From contig JANSYP010000003.1 in the NCBI GenBank assembly GCA_024742405.1, positions 248,001 to 312,000 of the forward strand: 64,000 bases of DNA. The letters run 5' to 3'. Below the pieces are notes generated by a model. The model made no database searches. It was not told the origin of the DNA and was given only the letters and a program-made list of their open reading frames with translations. The stretch comes from Paracoccaceae bacterium. GTDB lineage: Bacteria; Pseudomonadota; Alphaproteobacteria; Rhodobacterales; Rhodobacteraceae. Shown here in pieces: positions 26,677 to 36,512 of this stretch; position 1 is the stretch's first letter; every line of letters begins with the position of its first letter. A program made the translations under genes and the position numbers.

Positions 26677-27672
26677 TCATTGGGAGGCTGCGTCCACGAA
26701 CCGTGCGGTGAACTCAGGCCCCGCGGTTTCGCCGATATTCTCGCCGATGGCCTTGGCAACCTCCTGGAAGCTCGCGGAGTCGATCTCGTTGAACTGCACA
26801 TCCGGAGAGCGTTCGCGGATGACCGCTTCGAGCGAGGCATCATTCTCCGCGCCATAGGCCCTGCTCGCCTCGACCGCTGCGCGGGCGGCCGCATCGACGG
26901 CGGCACGCTGCTCGTCGGTCAGGCTCTCATAGCGCTGCAAGTTCATCACGAAGGTGATCGGCGTGTAGACGTGGCGCGAGAGCGAGATGTAGTCCTGCAC
27001 CTCGTCCCAGGACCATTTCGCGATGTTGCCGAACGGGTTTTCCTGACCGTCGATCACGCCCTGCTGCAGGGAGAGGTAGACGTCGCCGATATTCATCTTG
27101 ATCGGCGCGGCGCCCAGCATCTCGAAGGACATGATCCGGGTCTGGCTCCCCGGCGTCCGGAGCTTGAGACCCTCAAGGTCGGCCGGGGTCACGACGGGGC
27201 GGACATTGTTGGTGATATGGCGAAAACCGATCTCGCCGAAACCCAACACCTTCAGCCCGGCATTCTCTTGAAACGACTTGTCGAGCTCTTCGCCGATCGG
27301 GCCGTCCAGGACGGATGCGACCTGCTCGCGGCTGTTGAACAGGAACGGGATGTCGAAGACCGCGAACTTCTGGTCGAGCTGCACGGCGTCCGAACCGATC
27401 GGGATCACGTCGAGCTGACCGGTGCGGACCTGCTGCATGTGGACGATTTCGTCGCCGAGCGTGCCGCTGTCGAAATACTCGATCTCGACCCCGTCACCCA
27501 ACTCTTCCTGCAAGGCATCGCGGAACGCCGCGAGCATCTGCTGGGTCGAGGCGCCCGGCGTGCTCTCGACTGAAAGGCGCAGTTTCAGTGGCTCCTGTGC
27601 CACCGCCGTCCCGGCACAGAACAGCGCCGCAGTTACGAGGCCGATTGCCGACCTTCTTTTGAATCCGATCAT
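26677..27672 (-). CDS. dctP: TRAP transporter periplasmic binding protein (DctP family)
   Basis: This 331-residue binding protein has a Sec signal peptide (RRSAIGLVTAALFCAGTAVA, cut before QEP). DctP features are FAVFDIPFLFNSREQVASVL, the substrate-carboxylate arginine region LKLRTPGSQTRIMSFEMLGA and QQGVIDGQENPFGNI. It captures an organic acid and hands it to DctQM. The ATG at 27672 is preceded by GGGAGGAGATCACA, an excellent ribosome site, so the longer upstream frame is not used. The ligand is unknown. Confidence 0.9.
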   Translation of the reverse strand: MIGFKRRSAIGLVTAALFCAGTAVAQEPLKLRLSVESTPGASTQQMLAAFRDALQEELGDGVEIEYFDSGTLGDEIVHMQQVRTGQLDVIPIGSDAVQLDQKFAVFDIPFLFNSREQVASVLDGPIGEELDKSFQENAGLKVLGFGEIGFRHITNNVRPVVTPADLEGLKLRTPGSQTRIMSFEMLGAAPIKMNIGDVYLSLQQGVIDGQENPFGNIAKWSWDEVQDYISLSRHVYTPITFVMNLQRYESLTDEQRAAVDAAARAAVEASRAYGAENDASLEAVIRERSPDVQFNEIDSASFQEVAKAIGENIGETAGPEFTARFVDAASQ

Positions 27673-27764
27673 TGTGATCTCCTCCCTTTGGTTTTTCTCT
27701 GGCTGTCTCGCAACCTCCACTTCGCGAGATTGTCTGTGGTCCCTTTTCTACAAGTCTTACGGTG

Positions 27765-29042
27765 TCATGCCGAAGTGGCTGGGGCTGCGGCGAGGAAATA
27801 GGACTCGTTTCCCACCTCGCTGACCGTACCGGCAACCTCTCCGCTCTCTGGATCGATCAGCCAGACACAGCTGCTGCCAGGTCCCCCCTTGGCGCCGCCG
27901 ATGACACAGGCATAGCGGCCACAGGTTACGATGCCACGCGGTCGGGCGGGGCCGCCATTCGGGGCCGCCGGCGTGATCCGGTGCCGCTCTGCCGGGCGCC
28001 CGGCCACGGCCGCCTCGACATCCAGGACCGAGATCACGTTGGTCCGAAAGCAGGACACGACCAGCAGCGCGCCGTCCTGTGAGAAACTAACGCCGAACGG
28101 CCTGCTGCGATCTGTCTCGTCCGTCCCGCCCACGGGCACGCGGGCGACTTCGGCATCGTCCCGGCCGGCAGCAGCGCGCGCGACATCAATGAGAGAGACG
28201 GTTCCGCCCTCAATGGGCCGCGTCATGCTTTCGCGCGACGCAACCGCGACAAGCGCACCATCCGGGCTGAGCGCCATGCCGAACGGCCCGGTTTCCACGT
28301 CGACACGATTGACCTCGGCATCGGCGTCGCCCGTCAGAGCGGCGTCGAGCCTCAGAACCGAAACGTCACTGAAGCCCCCGTTGCCGATAAACGCCACCCC
28401 GCCGCCCAGCGGAGAGATGACGAGCCCCGTGGGGTTTGGATAGCGTCCGAAACTCTCATGCGGGCTATCATGGCGGCTCGGCTCCGTGGCGGGGTAGTCG
28501 AGGTTCAGCTTGAGCGGCACCCGGGCCGACACGCTGCGCGATGCGACATCGATGACTGTGACCTCGTCCCCGCCATCCTCGCTGCCTGCATCCTCGCCGC
28601 AGTTCACAAGGAGCTTCGTGCCGTCCGGAGTAAGCGCACAGCCGACCGGGCCGGTACGCCCGGTGGAAATGAAACCGACGACGGCGCCAAGGCTGTCATC
28701 ATGCGCCGGGTCCGTCGCCGCGGCGACATCGAGGACCGTCACCAGCCCCGGGTGTCCGTGCTGATAAGCGCCCGCCGCCGCCGGCGATGCGTCTCCCGAG
28801 TGGCACACCACATAGGCAAACCGTCCAGCGGAATCGACGGCGACGGCGACCGGCTGCCCGCTCGCGCGCGCGTCCGGCACGCCATCGCCGTCCAGATCCA
28901 GGTCCGGAGTGACGCGGGGGCGCGAAATGACTGCGTTCGAGGTGCCATCGTTCTCCGGCCGCAGGGCCGTTTCCACGTCCACGATGGCGACGTTGTCATC
29001 CCAGCGCCCACTAACGATCAATCGTCCTTTCGAACCGGTCAC
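27765..29042 (-). CDS. YVTN-type beta-propeller protein
   Basis: This 425-residue protein is built from repeats of about 40 residues of the YVTN/lactonase-like propeller type, for example GPFGMALSPDGALVAVASRE, RPFGVSFSQDGALLVVSCFR and VGCALTPDGTKLLVNCGED. A calcium-loop-like DLDGDGVPDA lies near residue 50. No signal peptide is visible. The start is GTG 29042 with GGAGCAGG upstream. It lies about 90 bp upstream of dctP on the same strand and may belong to that operon. Its function is unknown. Propellers of this type include enzymes, scaffolds and cytochrome partners, and no catalytic residues are obvious. Confidence 0.75.
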   Translation of the reverse strand: MTGSKGRLIVSGRWDDNVAIVDVETALRPENDGTSNAVISRPRVTPDLDLDGDGVPDARASGQPVAVAVDSAGRFAYVVCHSGDASPAAAGAYQHGHPGLVTVLDVAAATDPAHDDSLGAVVGFISTGRTGPVGCALTPDGTKLLVNCGEDAGSEDGGDEVTVIDVASRSVSARVPLKLNLDYPATEPSRHDSPHESFGRYPNPTGLVISPLGGGVAFIGNGGFSDVSVLRLDAALTGDADAEVNRVDVETGPFGMALSPDGALVAVASRESMTRPIEGGTVSLIDVARAAAGRDDAEVARVPVGGTDETDRSRPFGVSFSQDGALLVVSCFRTNVISVLDVEAAVAGRPAERHRITPAAPNGGPARPRGIVTCGRYACVIGGAKGGPGSSCVWLIDPESGEVAGTVSEVGNESYFLAAAPATSA

Positions 29043-29631
29043 CGGCCTGCTCCTGCGCAGGGCACTCGCGAAACCGGCGTGTCGCAGTCGGCCGCCGGAG
29101 CGGCGCCCAGGGTTGAGTTCGCTTGTTCTGGTGAGATTTGGAACCGCGCGGGAAACACTCTTCCAAGAGCAGGCAAAGCGAGATTATTGCCCAAACCCGC
29201 TCTGCAACCTGACCTCGCGGGCGCCGAGTCTGCCGTCTCACACAGGGCTTCGCTGGCCATACTGTCCATCCCCCCGAGCAAGGTTAGGGAAGTGCCCCTT
29301 CCAGTCAAGCGGTGGACGGAGCGCCGTTTTGGCAACCTGCTCGCTGCACCGGACCTCGGCGGTGAGGCGGCCCGATGTTCTTCATCGGGTCGCTCTCCAT
29401 GCCGCAGCAACACAGTAGAAACCCACACCGTTGGCTCAGAGGTTGCGGCAGTCGCCACCCAAACTCCTCCGGCCTCTGACTGTCGGTTTCGTTCATCTGT
29501 CATCCCGGTGTCCCGACATCCTGAACCACAGACTCCGCCACGAAAACGGCTGACCTCAAGCCAAGCATCCCGTCCTGCCTTCGCGTCCCTGAAGACGCCG
29601 ACGGGCGCGTCTTCGCACCTTGTCTTCGGCG
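29043..29631. other. Intergenic, nothing recognised
   Basis: Frames on both strands are long because of high GC, but they have no recognisable domains, no ribosome sites and odd composition. This gap separates the TRAP/propeller unit from the UbiX/molybdenum-hydroxylase locus. Confidence 0.4.
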
Positions 29632-30219
29632 TCATTGGTCCTTTTCCTTCCACCGTTTCACAAGCGGGAGGTGAATGCCGAACAGATCCAGCGCGCGGCC
29701 GACAGATTGATCGACCATTTCCTCGAGACTACGTGGTTTGTAGTAGAATGCAGGCACGGGCGGCATGACGATAGCGCCATTTCGCGTGGCTTGATCCATC
29801 AGTGCGATGTGGCCTGCATGGAGCGGTGTCTCGCGGAACATGAGCACGAGTCTGCGGCGCTCCTTGAGGCAAACATCTGCAGCACGTGGGATCAGTTCGC
29901 CTGCATTACATGTCGCGATATTGGACAGGGTCTTCACGGTGCAGGGCGCCACAAGCATTCCCATAGTCTGAAACGACCCAGACGACAGCGAAGCGCCGAT
30001 GTCGCGGTGGTTGTGAAGAACGTCGGGCAATGCGCGCATCTCGTCGGGCTGCATGTCCAGTTCATCCTGCGCCGTCAGAAAGGCCGAGGGCGAGATGATC
30101 GCATGACTTTCGATATCGGAAACCTGCTTGAGCAGTTGCAGGGCCCGGACTCCATAGATCGTGCCCGAAGCGCCTGTGATCGCCACGACAAGGCGCTTAG
30201 CCGCGACGCCACTGCTCAT
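29632..30219 (-). CDS. ubiX: UbiX-family flavin prenyltransferase
   Basis: This 195-residue enzyme makes prenylated FMN, the cofactor needed by UbiD-family decarboxylases. Visible features are the FMN site VVAITGASGTIYGVRALQLL at the N-terminus, MGMLVAPCTVKTLSNIATC near residue 85, the phosphate-binding ERRRLVLMFRETPLHAGH and PVPAFYYKPRSLEEMVDQSV near the end. The ATG at 30219 overlaps the stop of the upstream molybdopterin subunit (ATGA), so they are coupled. A UbiD-family gene lies 10 kb away in the same locus. This suggests a dedicated pair for a catabolic decarboxylation rather than ubiquinone synthesis. Confidence 0.88.
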   Translation of the reverse strand: MSSGVAAKRLVVAITGASGTIYGVRALQLLKQVSDIESHAIISPSAFLTAQDELDMQPDEMRALPDVLHNHRDIGASLSSGSFQTMGMLVAPCTVKTLSNIATCNAGELIPRAADVCLKERRRLVLMFRETPLHAGHIALMDQATRNGAIVMPPVPAFYYKPRSLEEMVDQSVGRALDLFGIHLPLVKRWKEKDQ

Positions 30220-32507
30220 GCCCGGGTCCCTTGCAACGCCTGCCAAATGCGCAGCGGCGTCGCGGGCATATCAATGTGGTGCACACCATGTGCCGCCAAG
30301 GCGTCGCTGACAGCACTTATGACCACTGCAAGCGCACCCACGGTCCCGGCCTCACCCGCTCCCTTGGCGCCAAGCGGATTCATCAGCGTAGGAACCGGAT
30401 GACTGTGGACGACAATCTCAGGGAGATTTTCGCTGCGCGGTATCGCGTAGTCCATGAATGACGCGGTCAGCAACTGACCACTGCCATCTTCGTATTGGAT
30501 GTTTTCCATCAAGGCCTGCCCCACCCCCTGGGCGACACCTCCAGCGACCTGCCCTTTCACAAGAAGCGGGTTAACGACGGTGCCGACATCGTCGACAACC
30601 GTATACCGGTCGACTTCAGCGACCCCAGTATCGGTATTGATCACAACTTCGCAGATGTGACACCCATTGGGGAAGGTCGCCCCGTCGGCGCAGACAAAGG
30701 CCTGCGCTTCTGCGGGCGCGTCGACGGCAGCGCGCACTTCGAGGAAGGGGACGCATTTCCCGGACGGCGCGCGGTATGCGCCGCGCTCGAAACCCAGCAC
30801 ATCCTCGTCGCATTTCAGGATCTCGGCGGCGTGCGGCCGCAGTTCAGCGATGAGTTGCGACATCGAACTCCACAAGGCCGTCCCCGCGGCCGAAACACTT
30901 CGCGATCCGAACGTGCCGGTCCCTTGCGCAACCTCGCGGGTATCGCCCGAGACGACTTCTATGGCCGTGGGGTCGACACCCAACCGGTCGGACGCGATCT
31001 GACGAAAAGCGGTCGCGTGACCCTGGCCGGTGTCGCAACTCCCGACCACGATCCGCATGTTTCCCTGGCGCGCCACGCGCACGGAAGCGAACTCGCCGTG
31101 GGGCGCCTTGGCGGGTCCGCCGGCGATTTCGATCGGATTGGCGATCCCGATCCCGCGGAGCATACCGCGTGCAGCGGACGCCTTGCGCCGTTCGGAGAAC
31201 CCCGCCCAATCCGCGGCCTCCAGCGCTCGGTCCATGACGGTTTCGAAGGCGCCGCAGTCATAGACCCAGCCAAGCGACGTCTCATAAGGCATCGCCTCGG
31301 TCGGGATCATGTTCTTGCGGCGAAGCTCCACGCGATCGAAACCTGCTTCGGCGGCGGCGATATCGATCATCCGTTCGATGATGTACGTCGCTTCCGGTCT
31401 CCCGGCCCCGCGATAAGGCGCGACTTGCTGGCAGTTCGTGAATACGCCGTCGACGACGACATGGATTGCCGGCGTTCTGTAGACACCGGCAAGACCGGCG
31501 AGGTTGGCCACAGACGGGTGCGTAGACGCCGGCCCCATGCATGCACCAAGACCTGCGGTGATATGGACGTCGAGGCCAAGGATCAGACCTGCATCATCGA
31601 TGGCGATGGCTGCATCCACCCACTGGTCTCGGGCGTGGGCATCCGACAGAAAGGACTCGAGCCGGTCGGACACCCAGTTGATTTTGCGACCGGTCCGACG
31701 GGCGGCCCAAAGGGCGATGGCATATTCCGGGTAGCCGCTGTTTTTCATTCCGAAGGACCCGCCCGTGTCCTTTGAGACGACCCGGATCTCGCAAGGATCA
31801 ATGCCAAGCACTTTGGATAGATCCGTCGCAACGCGGTGTGGCGTCTGCGTACCGATATCAAGCCGGTAACCCATGACTGCGTCATGGGACGCTATCGCCG
31901 CGCGTGGCTCCAAAGCGACCGCCGTAACCCTGCTGATCCGCAGGCGTGCGCGGGTGACGTGGTGTGCCGCATCCAACGCCAGACGAACGGCTTGGCCATC
32001 CCCCTTCTCCACTCGGAAGCAATGGTTGTCAGGCAAATCGAGCCACACTCTCGGAGCGCCCGGGGCGAGTGCGGCAATCGGATCGACAACAGGGTCGCCT
32101 TCGTCGCAATCGACAGTGATCATCTCTGCGGCCGCTTCCGCAACCTCGGCTGTCTCGGCCACAATGGCCGCGATCGGATGCCCGACATATTGCAGCCTCT
32201 CTGTTGCGAGCGGCCTCACGTCCGGCAGAAGCATCGCCCGACCATGGGGGCCCGGACGATCGACGCGCGGGACAATCGGGCCGATCCCGTCTCGGGCCTG
32301 TTCCGAACCGAGTAGAATGTCCACGACTCCGGGAAGCGACCGTGCACCCTCGACATCGACCGCATTCAGCTTTGCAGCCGCTGTTTGCGATCGGAGCAGA
32401 ACCATCACGAGACCCTCGGGATCACGTCGATCATTCGTGTAACACCCCGCGCCCGTGACAAGACTGGCGTCCTCAAGCCGCGTCTGAGAACGACCGATCT
32501 TCCACAT
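30216..32507 (-). CDS. Molybdopterin-binding large subunit, xanthine dehydrogenase family (copy 1)
   Basis: This 763-residue large subunit belongs to the aldehyde oxidase/xanthine dehydrogenase family. The N-terminal GRSQTRLEDASLVTGAGCYT leads into the substrate domain. The active-site loop reads PYRGAGRPEATYIIER near residue 360, and the catalytic glutamate lies in GAGEAGTVGAL near 715. The loop is the form-II type, not the AYRCSFR of true CO dehydrogenase, so hydroxylation of an aromatic or N-heterocyclic substrate is more likely. It has no 2Fe-2S or FAD partner next to it; those genes lie in the divergent operon. The ATG at 32507 follows GGAGGAAGG. UbiX is the next gene, overlapping by 4 nt. 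Confidence 0.85.
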   Translation of the reverse strand: MWKIGRSQTRLEDASLVTGAGCYTNDRRDPEGLVMVLLRSQTAAAKLNAVDVEGARSLPGVVDILLGSEQARDGIGPIVPRVDRPGPHGRAMLLPDVRPLATERLQYVGHPIAAIVAETAEVAEAAAEMITVDCDEGDPVVDPIAALAPGAPRVWLDLPDNHCFRVEKGDGQAVRLALDAAHHVTRARLRISRVTAVALEPRAAIASHDAVMGYRLDIGTQTPHRVATDLSKVLGIDPCEIRVVSKDTGGSFGMKNSGYPEYAIALWAARRTGRKINWVSDRLESFLSDAHARDQWVDAAIAIDDAGLILGLDVHITAGLGACMGPASTHPSVANLAGLAGVYRTPAIHVVVDGVFTNCQQVAPYRGAGRPEATYIIERMIDIAAAEAGFDRVELRRKNMIPTEAMPYETSLGWVYDCGAFETVMDRALEAADWAGFSERRKASAARGMLRGIGIANPIEIAGGPAKAPHGEFASVRVARQGNMRIVVGSCDTGQGHATAFRQIASDRLGVDPTAIEVVSGDTREVAQGTGTFGSRSVSAAGTALWSSMSQLIAELRPHAAEILKCDEDVLGFERGAYRAPSGKCVPFLEVRAAVDAPAEAQAFVCADGATFPNGCHICEVVINTDTGVAEVDRYTVVDDVGTVVNPLLVKGQVAGGVAQGVGQALMENIQYEDGSGQLLTASFMDYAIPRSENLPEIVVHSHPVPTLMNPLGAKGAGEAGTVGALAVVISAVSDALAAHGVHHIDMPATPLRIWQALQGTRA

Positions 32508-32637
32508 GTTTGCCTTCCTCCGGCATCGCTCATTCCGCCTCAGCTCACCGAGAGAGTGGAGCGGCTACTTGAAAAGTATATCGTCATACATTACGACATA
32601 CAACAGTACGATCGATCCGGGCCGCCATATTCATGAA
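32508..32637. promoter_or_regulatory. Divergent promoter region between two molybdopterin subunit genes
   Basis: This 130-bp gap feeds both arms. It contains TCGT (32581-32584), CATACATT, ACGA (32593-32596), an interrupted palindrome. Its CATACATTA core (32585-32593) recurs at 43021-43029 in the other divergent promoter of the locus. It could be an operator for the locally encoded GntR protein. Confidence 0.35.
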
Positions 32638-35091
32638 ATGCACACATCGCCTCACCAGATGACGCAGAAACCAGGAAAGCTGCGGGCTGAGTTTCGGACC
32701 GAACTGCCGTCCGGATGGGCTTTTGATGAGATTGAAGCACGCATCGGCCCAATCCGCGATCAGCTTTTCAAGCAAATCGGCCAACCAGTCAGACGCAAGG
32801 AAGACCGGCGGCTGGTCACCGGGCGAGGACGCTTCACGGACGACTTTTCGGTTCCGGGGGAGTGCTATGCAGCGTTGGTCCGGTCGCCCTACCCGCATGC
32901 CCGGATAAAGGGGATCGATCCAAGCGCCGCGCTTGAGCTGCCTGGGGTTCTGGCCGTCTACACTGGCGTCGACGCGTTGGCCGACGGACTTGGTCCGATC
33001 CCGCACAGCCCGGTTCCGTCGACAAAGTTCGATGTCCGTCTCACCGCACCGGACGGCGAAGCGCCGTTCATTGGTCCCCACCTTCTGCTTCCGATCGACA
33101 AGGCACGCCATGTCGGTGAAGCGGTGGCTGTGGTGATCGCGGATACAAAAGCGCGCGCCGAGGATGCGGCCGAGCGTGTCGATGTCGACTGGGAAGAGCT
33201 CCCCCACGTGACCGACAGTCTGGAGGCGATCAGGCCTGGATCGCCACGGCTCTGGGACGAAGTGCCCGACAACACACTGGTCTGCAGCCATTTCGGCGAC
33301 GCGGACGCAACCGACGCAGCCTTTCAGTCAGCCGCGCATCGCGTCAGGGCAAAGTTTCACATCAACCGCGTAACCGCCGTCACGATAGAGCCGCGTGCGG
33401 CACTGGCCGACTACGACAAAGCCAGCGCCCGGTCGACACTGTATGCCGGCAGCGGCGGCGCGGTCCGGCAAAAACGGGAACTGGCCTCGGTTCTGGGCAT
33501 CGACCCCGATGACCTGCGCGTACTTTCCTACGACGTCGGCGGGAATTTCGGCGCCCGAAACCGCGTCTATGTGGAGTTCGGCCTCATTCTCTGGGCGTCG
33601 CGAAAGCTCGAACGGCCCGTCAAATTCACAGCCACGCGATCCGAGGCGTTTCTGACGGACTACCAGGGTCGCGACCTGCATACGACCGTCGAGCTGGCAC
33701 TGGACGAGAACGGCCAGTTCCTCGCCATGAGAGCCGACAATGTCTCGAACGTCGGCGCGAGGTGCGTGTCGCTCTCGCCGCTCTCGAAGGGCTCGGGGCT
33801 GATCACCGGATCATACCACATTCCTGTCGCCCATCTGGTCGCGCGCGCCGTCTTCACCAATACAATGTGCACGCAGGCCTATCGAAGTTCGGGCCGCCCC
33901 GAGGTGACCTATGCCATCGAACGGCTTGTCGAGATCGCTGCGGAACAGTGCGGCTTCGATCCCATCGACCTGCGCCGCCGAAACCTGGTTTCCGCAGATC
34001 AGATGCCCTACCGCAACGCGGTCGGCGCGATCTACGACAGTGGCGCGTACGAGGAGAACATGGACAAGGCCATGGCGCTCTTTCAATGGCCCGACATCGC
34101 CGCGCGCCGCGATGACGCGAGGGCGCGCGGCAAGTTGCTGGGCGTGGGCCTTGCCAACTACGTCGAAAGCTCGATCGGATCACCGGTGGAACGTGCCGAG
34201 ATCGCCGTGTCGCCGGACGGCGAGGTCGAGGTTGTCATCGGGACCCAGCCATCTGGTCAGGGGCACGAGACCTCATTCGCGCAGGTCGTCGCGGACATGC
34301 TGCAAATGCCGGTCGAGGCGGTGACGATCACGCTGGGCGACACGGACATTGTGTCGGTCGGTGGCGGCAGTCATTCGGGGCGTTCCATGCGCCATGCTGG
34401 AACCGTTATGACGATGGCGTCGGCGGACCTGCTGGCCGAAGCCCGGCGGCGGGCAGGCGCAGAGTTCGGAACGCCTGCAGAAGATCTTGCGTTCGAAGAT
34501 GGCGCTTTCAAATGCCGCGCAACGAACCGGTTTCTCACCCTCAGCGATCTTTCGACGGCCACCGCACCTTTAGCAGTGGCGCGCACCAACGAGATGCATG
34601 CGCCGGTCTTTCCCAACGGTACGGCCATATGCGAGGTCGAGATCGATCCGGACAGCTGTCAGATCGAGATCACACGCTATGCCTCCGTCGATGATGTTGG
34701 ACGCTGTATCAACCCGCTCATCGTCCATGGCCAGAGTCATGGCGGCATTGCACAGGGCGTCGGCCAGGCGATGTGGGAAGACTGCGCGATTGACCCGTCG
34801 TCGGGCCAGCAGATTGCCGGTTCGCTTTTGGACTATGGCATGCCGCGGGCAGACAACGTCCCGTCCTTCGATTGCGAGATTGCCGAGGTGTTGTCGCCGA
34901 CCAACCCGCTCGGGATCAAGGCCGGCGGCGAAGGTGGCACAACGCCTGCTTTGGCCACGGTCACGCTGGCCGTGCTCGACGCGCTCCGACCGCTCGGGGT
35001 GCGCGACATTTCCATGCCCATCACACCCGAACGGATTTGGCAGGCGCTCGCTTCGGCGCGCGAGGCCAACATGCAGGAGCTCGTGCCATGA
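32638..35091 (+). CDS. Molybdopterin-binding large subunit, xanthine dehydrogenase family (copy 2)
   Basis: This 817-residue large subunit has an N-terminal extension of about 45 residues before the family start IGQPVRRKEDRRLVTGRGRF. The active-site loop reads AYRSSGRPEVTYAIER near residue 414 and the catalytic glutamate lies in GGEGGTTPALATV near 762. It differs from copy 1 in the active-site loop, so the two probably act on different substrates or steps. It heads an operon with an NMT1-like protein, 2Fe-2S, FAD and CoxG subunits. The start is uncertain: ATG 32638 lacks a good ribosome site, and ATG 32659 is another option. The family call is firm; the substrate is unknown. Confidence 0.85.
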   Translation: MHTSPHQMTQKPGKLRAEFRTELPSGWAFDEIEARIGPIRDQLFKQIGQPVRRKEDRRLVTGRGRFTDDFSVPGECYAALVRSPYPHARIKGIDPSAALELPGVLAVYTGVDALADGLGPIPHSPVPSTKFDVRLTAPDGEAPFIGPHLLLPIDKARHVGEAVAVVIADTKARAEDAAERVDVDWEELPHVTDSLEAIRPGSPRLWDEVPDNTLVCSHFGDADATDAAFQSAAHRVRAKFHINRVTAVTIEPRAALADYDKASARSTLYAGSGGAVRQKRELASVLGIDPDDLRVLSYDVGGNFGARNRVYVEFGLILWASRKLERPVKFTATRSEAFLTDYQGRDLHTTVELALDENGQFLAMRADNVSNVGARCVSLSPLSKGSGLITGSYHIPVAHLVARAVFTNTMCTQAYRSSGRPEVTYAIERLVEIAAEQCGFDPIDLRRRNLVSADQMPYRNAVGAIYDSGAYEENMDKAMALFQWPDIAARRDDARARGKLLGVGLANYVESSIGSPVERAEIAVSPDGEVEVVIGTQPSGQGHETSFAQVVADMLQMPVEAVTITLGDTDIVSVGGGSHSGRSMRHAGTVMTMASADLLAEARRRAGAEFGTPAEDLAFEDGAFKCRATNRFLTLSDLSTATAPLAVARTNEMHAPVFPNGTAICEVEIDPDSCQIEITRYASVDDVGRCINPLIVHGQSHGGIAQGVGQAMWEDCAIDPSSGQQIAGSLLDYGMPRADNVPSFDCEIAEVLSPTNPLGIKAGGEGGTTPALATVTLAVLDALRPLGVRDISMPITPERIWQALASAREANMQELVP

Positions 35092-36032
35092 CGACCGATC
35101 CGGAAACCCTCAGAATCATCGCTTTTCCTGGTGCGCCGAACCTTCCGGTCTTCGCTGCGATCGAAGAAGGCTTCTTCGAGGACCAGGGCCTTTCGGTCGA
35201 GATTGAGCTCACGCCGTCCAGCATCTATCAGGCCGAGCAGGTCGCCGCGGGCGCATTCGACATGGCGCTCACCGCGTTCGACAATGTCGTCGCTTACTCC
35301 GAGGGCCAGGGCGCCGCCGGGCCGGATGTGGACCCGCAATATGTGGTGGTGATGGGTGCAACGCAGCTTGAGCTGAGTTTCGTGGTTTCGCCAGATGTGG
35401 AGAGCTTCGACGACTTGAAAGGGCGCACCATTGCGCTCGATGCAAAGGCGACGGGCTTTGCTTTCGTGCTCACCGACATGCTCCAGCGCGCCGGATTGAC
35501 GGAAAGCGACACGGAATATGTCGCGGTCGGGGCCACACCACAACGCTGGCAGTCGGTTCAGGCCGGCGACCATGCGGGCACTCTGACCATCGAACCTTTC
35601 ACGACCCTCGCGACACGGGCAGGCTTCGGTGTTCTGCAGAAATCGACCGAGATCTACGACGCCTATCAAGGCGGCATCGTCGCAGCCAACCGCGGTTTTG
35701 CAGAACAAAGGCCCGAGGTCGTGTGCGGCTTCATCCGAGCCTACCTCACAGCGCTTGACTGGGTGCAAGACAAGACCAACCGGGAGACCGCCGCCGCACA
35801 TCTGCAAAAGCACATGCCCGCGATCAAACCGCAGGCGGTGGAACCGGTGATGAACAGCCTCCTCGACCCGAAGTCGGGCCTAACCCCCCGGGGCGAGATT
35901 TTGCGCGATGGCATGGCTCAGGTTCTGGATCTGAGAAGCCGCTTCGGCCCCGCGGATGCGCCGCTTACGGAAATCGACCGGTATCTCGACTTGTCTCACT
36001 ACCAGTTGGTCCTGGACAGGGCGGACGCATGA
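35088..36032 (+). CDS. NMT1/SsuA-like substrate-binding domain protein without signal peptide
   Basis: This 314-residue protein has the two-lobed fold of ABC binding proteins of the nitrate/sulfonate/NMT1 type. Typical segments are [20 protein letters not shown] near residue 16, the [19 protein letters not shown] region near 60 and [19 protein letters not shown] near 105. It has no signal peptide or lipobox (start [15 protein letters not shown]), so it is probably cytoplasmic. It overlaps the genes on both sides by ATGA, placing it inside the hydroxylase operon, with no ABC permease or ATPase nearby. It may carry the substrate to the enzyme, sense it, or have a catalytic role. THI5-like pyrimidine synthase is unlikely from the context. 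Confidence 0.75.
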   Translation: MTTDPETLRIIAFPGAPNLPVFAAIEEGFFEDQGLSVEIELTPSSIYQAEQVAAGAFDMALTAFDNVVAYSEGQGAAGPDVDPQYVVVMGATQLELSFVVSPDVESFDDLKGRTIALDAKATGFAFVLTDMLQRAGLTESDTEYVAVGATPQRWQSVQAGDHAGTLTIEPFTTLATRAGFGVLQKSTEIYDAYQGGIVAANRGFAEQRPEVVCGFIRAYLTALDWVQDKTNRETAAAHLQKHMPAIKPQAVEPVMNSLLDPKSGLTPRGEILRDGMAQVLDLRSRFGPADAPLTEIDRYLDLSHYQLVLDRADA

Positions 36033-36508
36033 CGACCGTTTCTCTCACAATCAATGGCGACCGCAGACAGGTCGATGTCGAAGACCGCACTCTGCTGGTG
36101 GACCTCTTGCGCGAAACGTTGGGGATGACCGGCACGCATGTCGGATGTGACACCACGCAGTGCGGGGCGTGCACGGTCATTCTGGATGGAAAGGCGGTCA
36201 AGAGTTGCACCATTCTCGCTGTGATGGCGGAGGGGGCAGAGCTCAGAACCATTGAGGGCCTGGCCGATGGCGACACCCTCCATCCGATGCAGCAGGCCTT
36301 CTGCGACAACCATGCGCTGCAATGCGGGTTCTGTACGCCGGGCATGATCATGGCCGCCGTGAACATCATCGAACGCCACGGCACCGATATCGACGAGAGC
36401 CTCGTACGCCGTGAGCTGGAAGGCAATCTTTGCAGGTGCACCGGCTACCATAACATCGTGAAAGCGGTTCTCGACGTTGCCGGCAAACTGCCTCGGGCGT
36501 CGGAGTGA
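36029..36508 (+). CDS. 2Fe-2S small subunit of molybdenum hydroxylase (CoxS type)
   Basis: This 159-residue protein carries two iron-sulfur clusters. The ferredoxin-like site is [15 protein letters not shown] with a further Cys in KSCTIL (about 44-70). The second, all-helical site is [13 protein letters not shown] near residue 102 with [15 protein letters not shown] near 135. It passes electrons from the molybdenum site to FAD. It overlaps the NMT1-like gene (ATGA), and the FAD subunit starts just after. All eight cluster cysteines are present. Confidence 0.9.
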   Translation: MTTVSLTINGDRRQVDVEDRTLLVDLLRETLGMTGTHVGCDTTQCGACTVILDGKAVKSCTILAVMAEGAELRTIEGLADGDTLHPMQQAFCDNHALQCGFCTPGMIMAAVNIIERHGTDIDESLVRRELEGNLCRCTGYHNIVKAVLDVAGKLPRASE

Positions 36509-36512
36509 GTCG

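Noticed and set aside
28458-29768. 436-codon forward open frame
   Set aside because: Overlaps the propeller gene in antisense and runs into empty intergenic DNA; no recognisable domain.
35088-36032. THI5-type pyrimidine synthase
   Set aside because: It shares the NMT1 fold, but there are no thiamine genes nearby and I saw no family-specific cysteine-rich motif.
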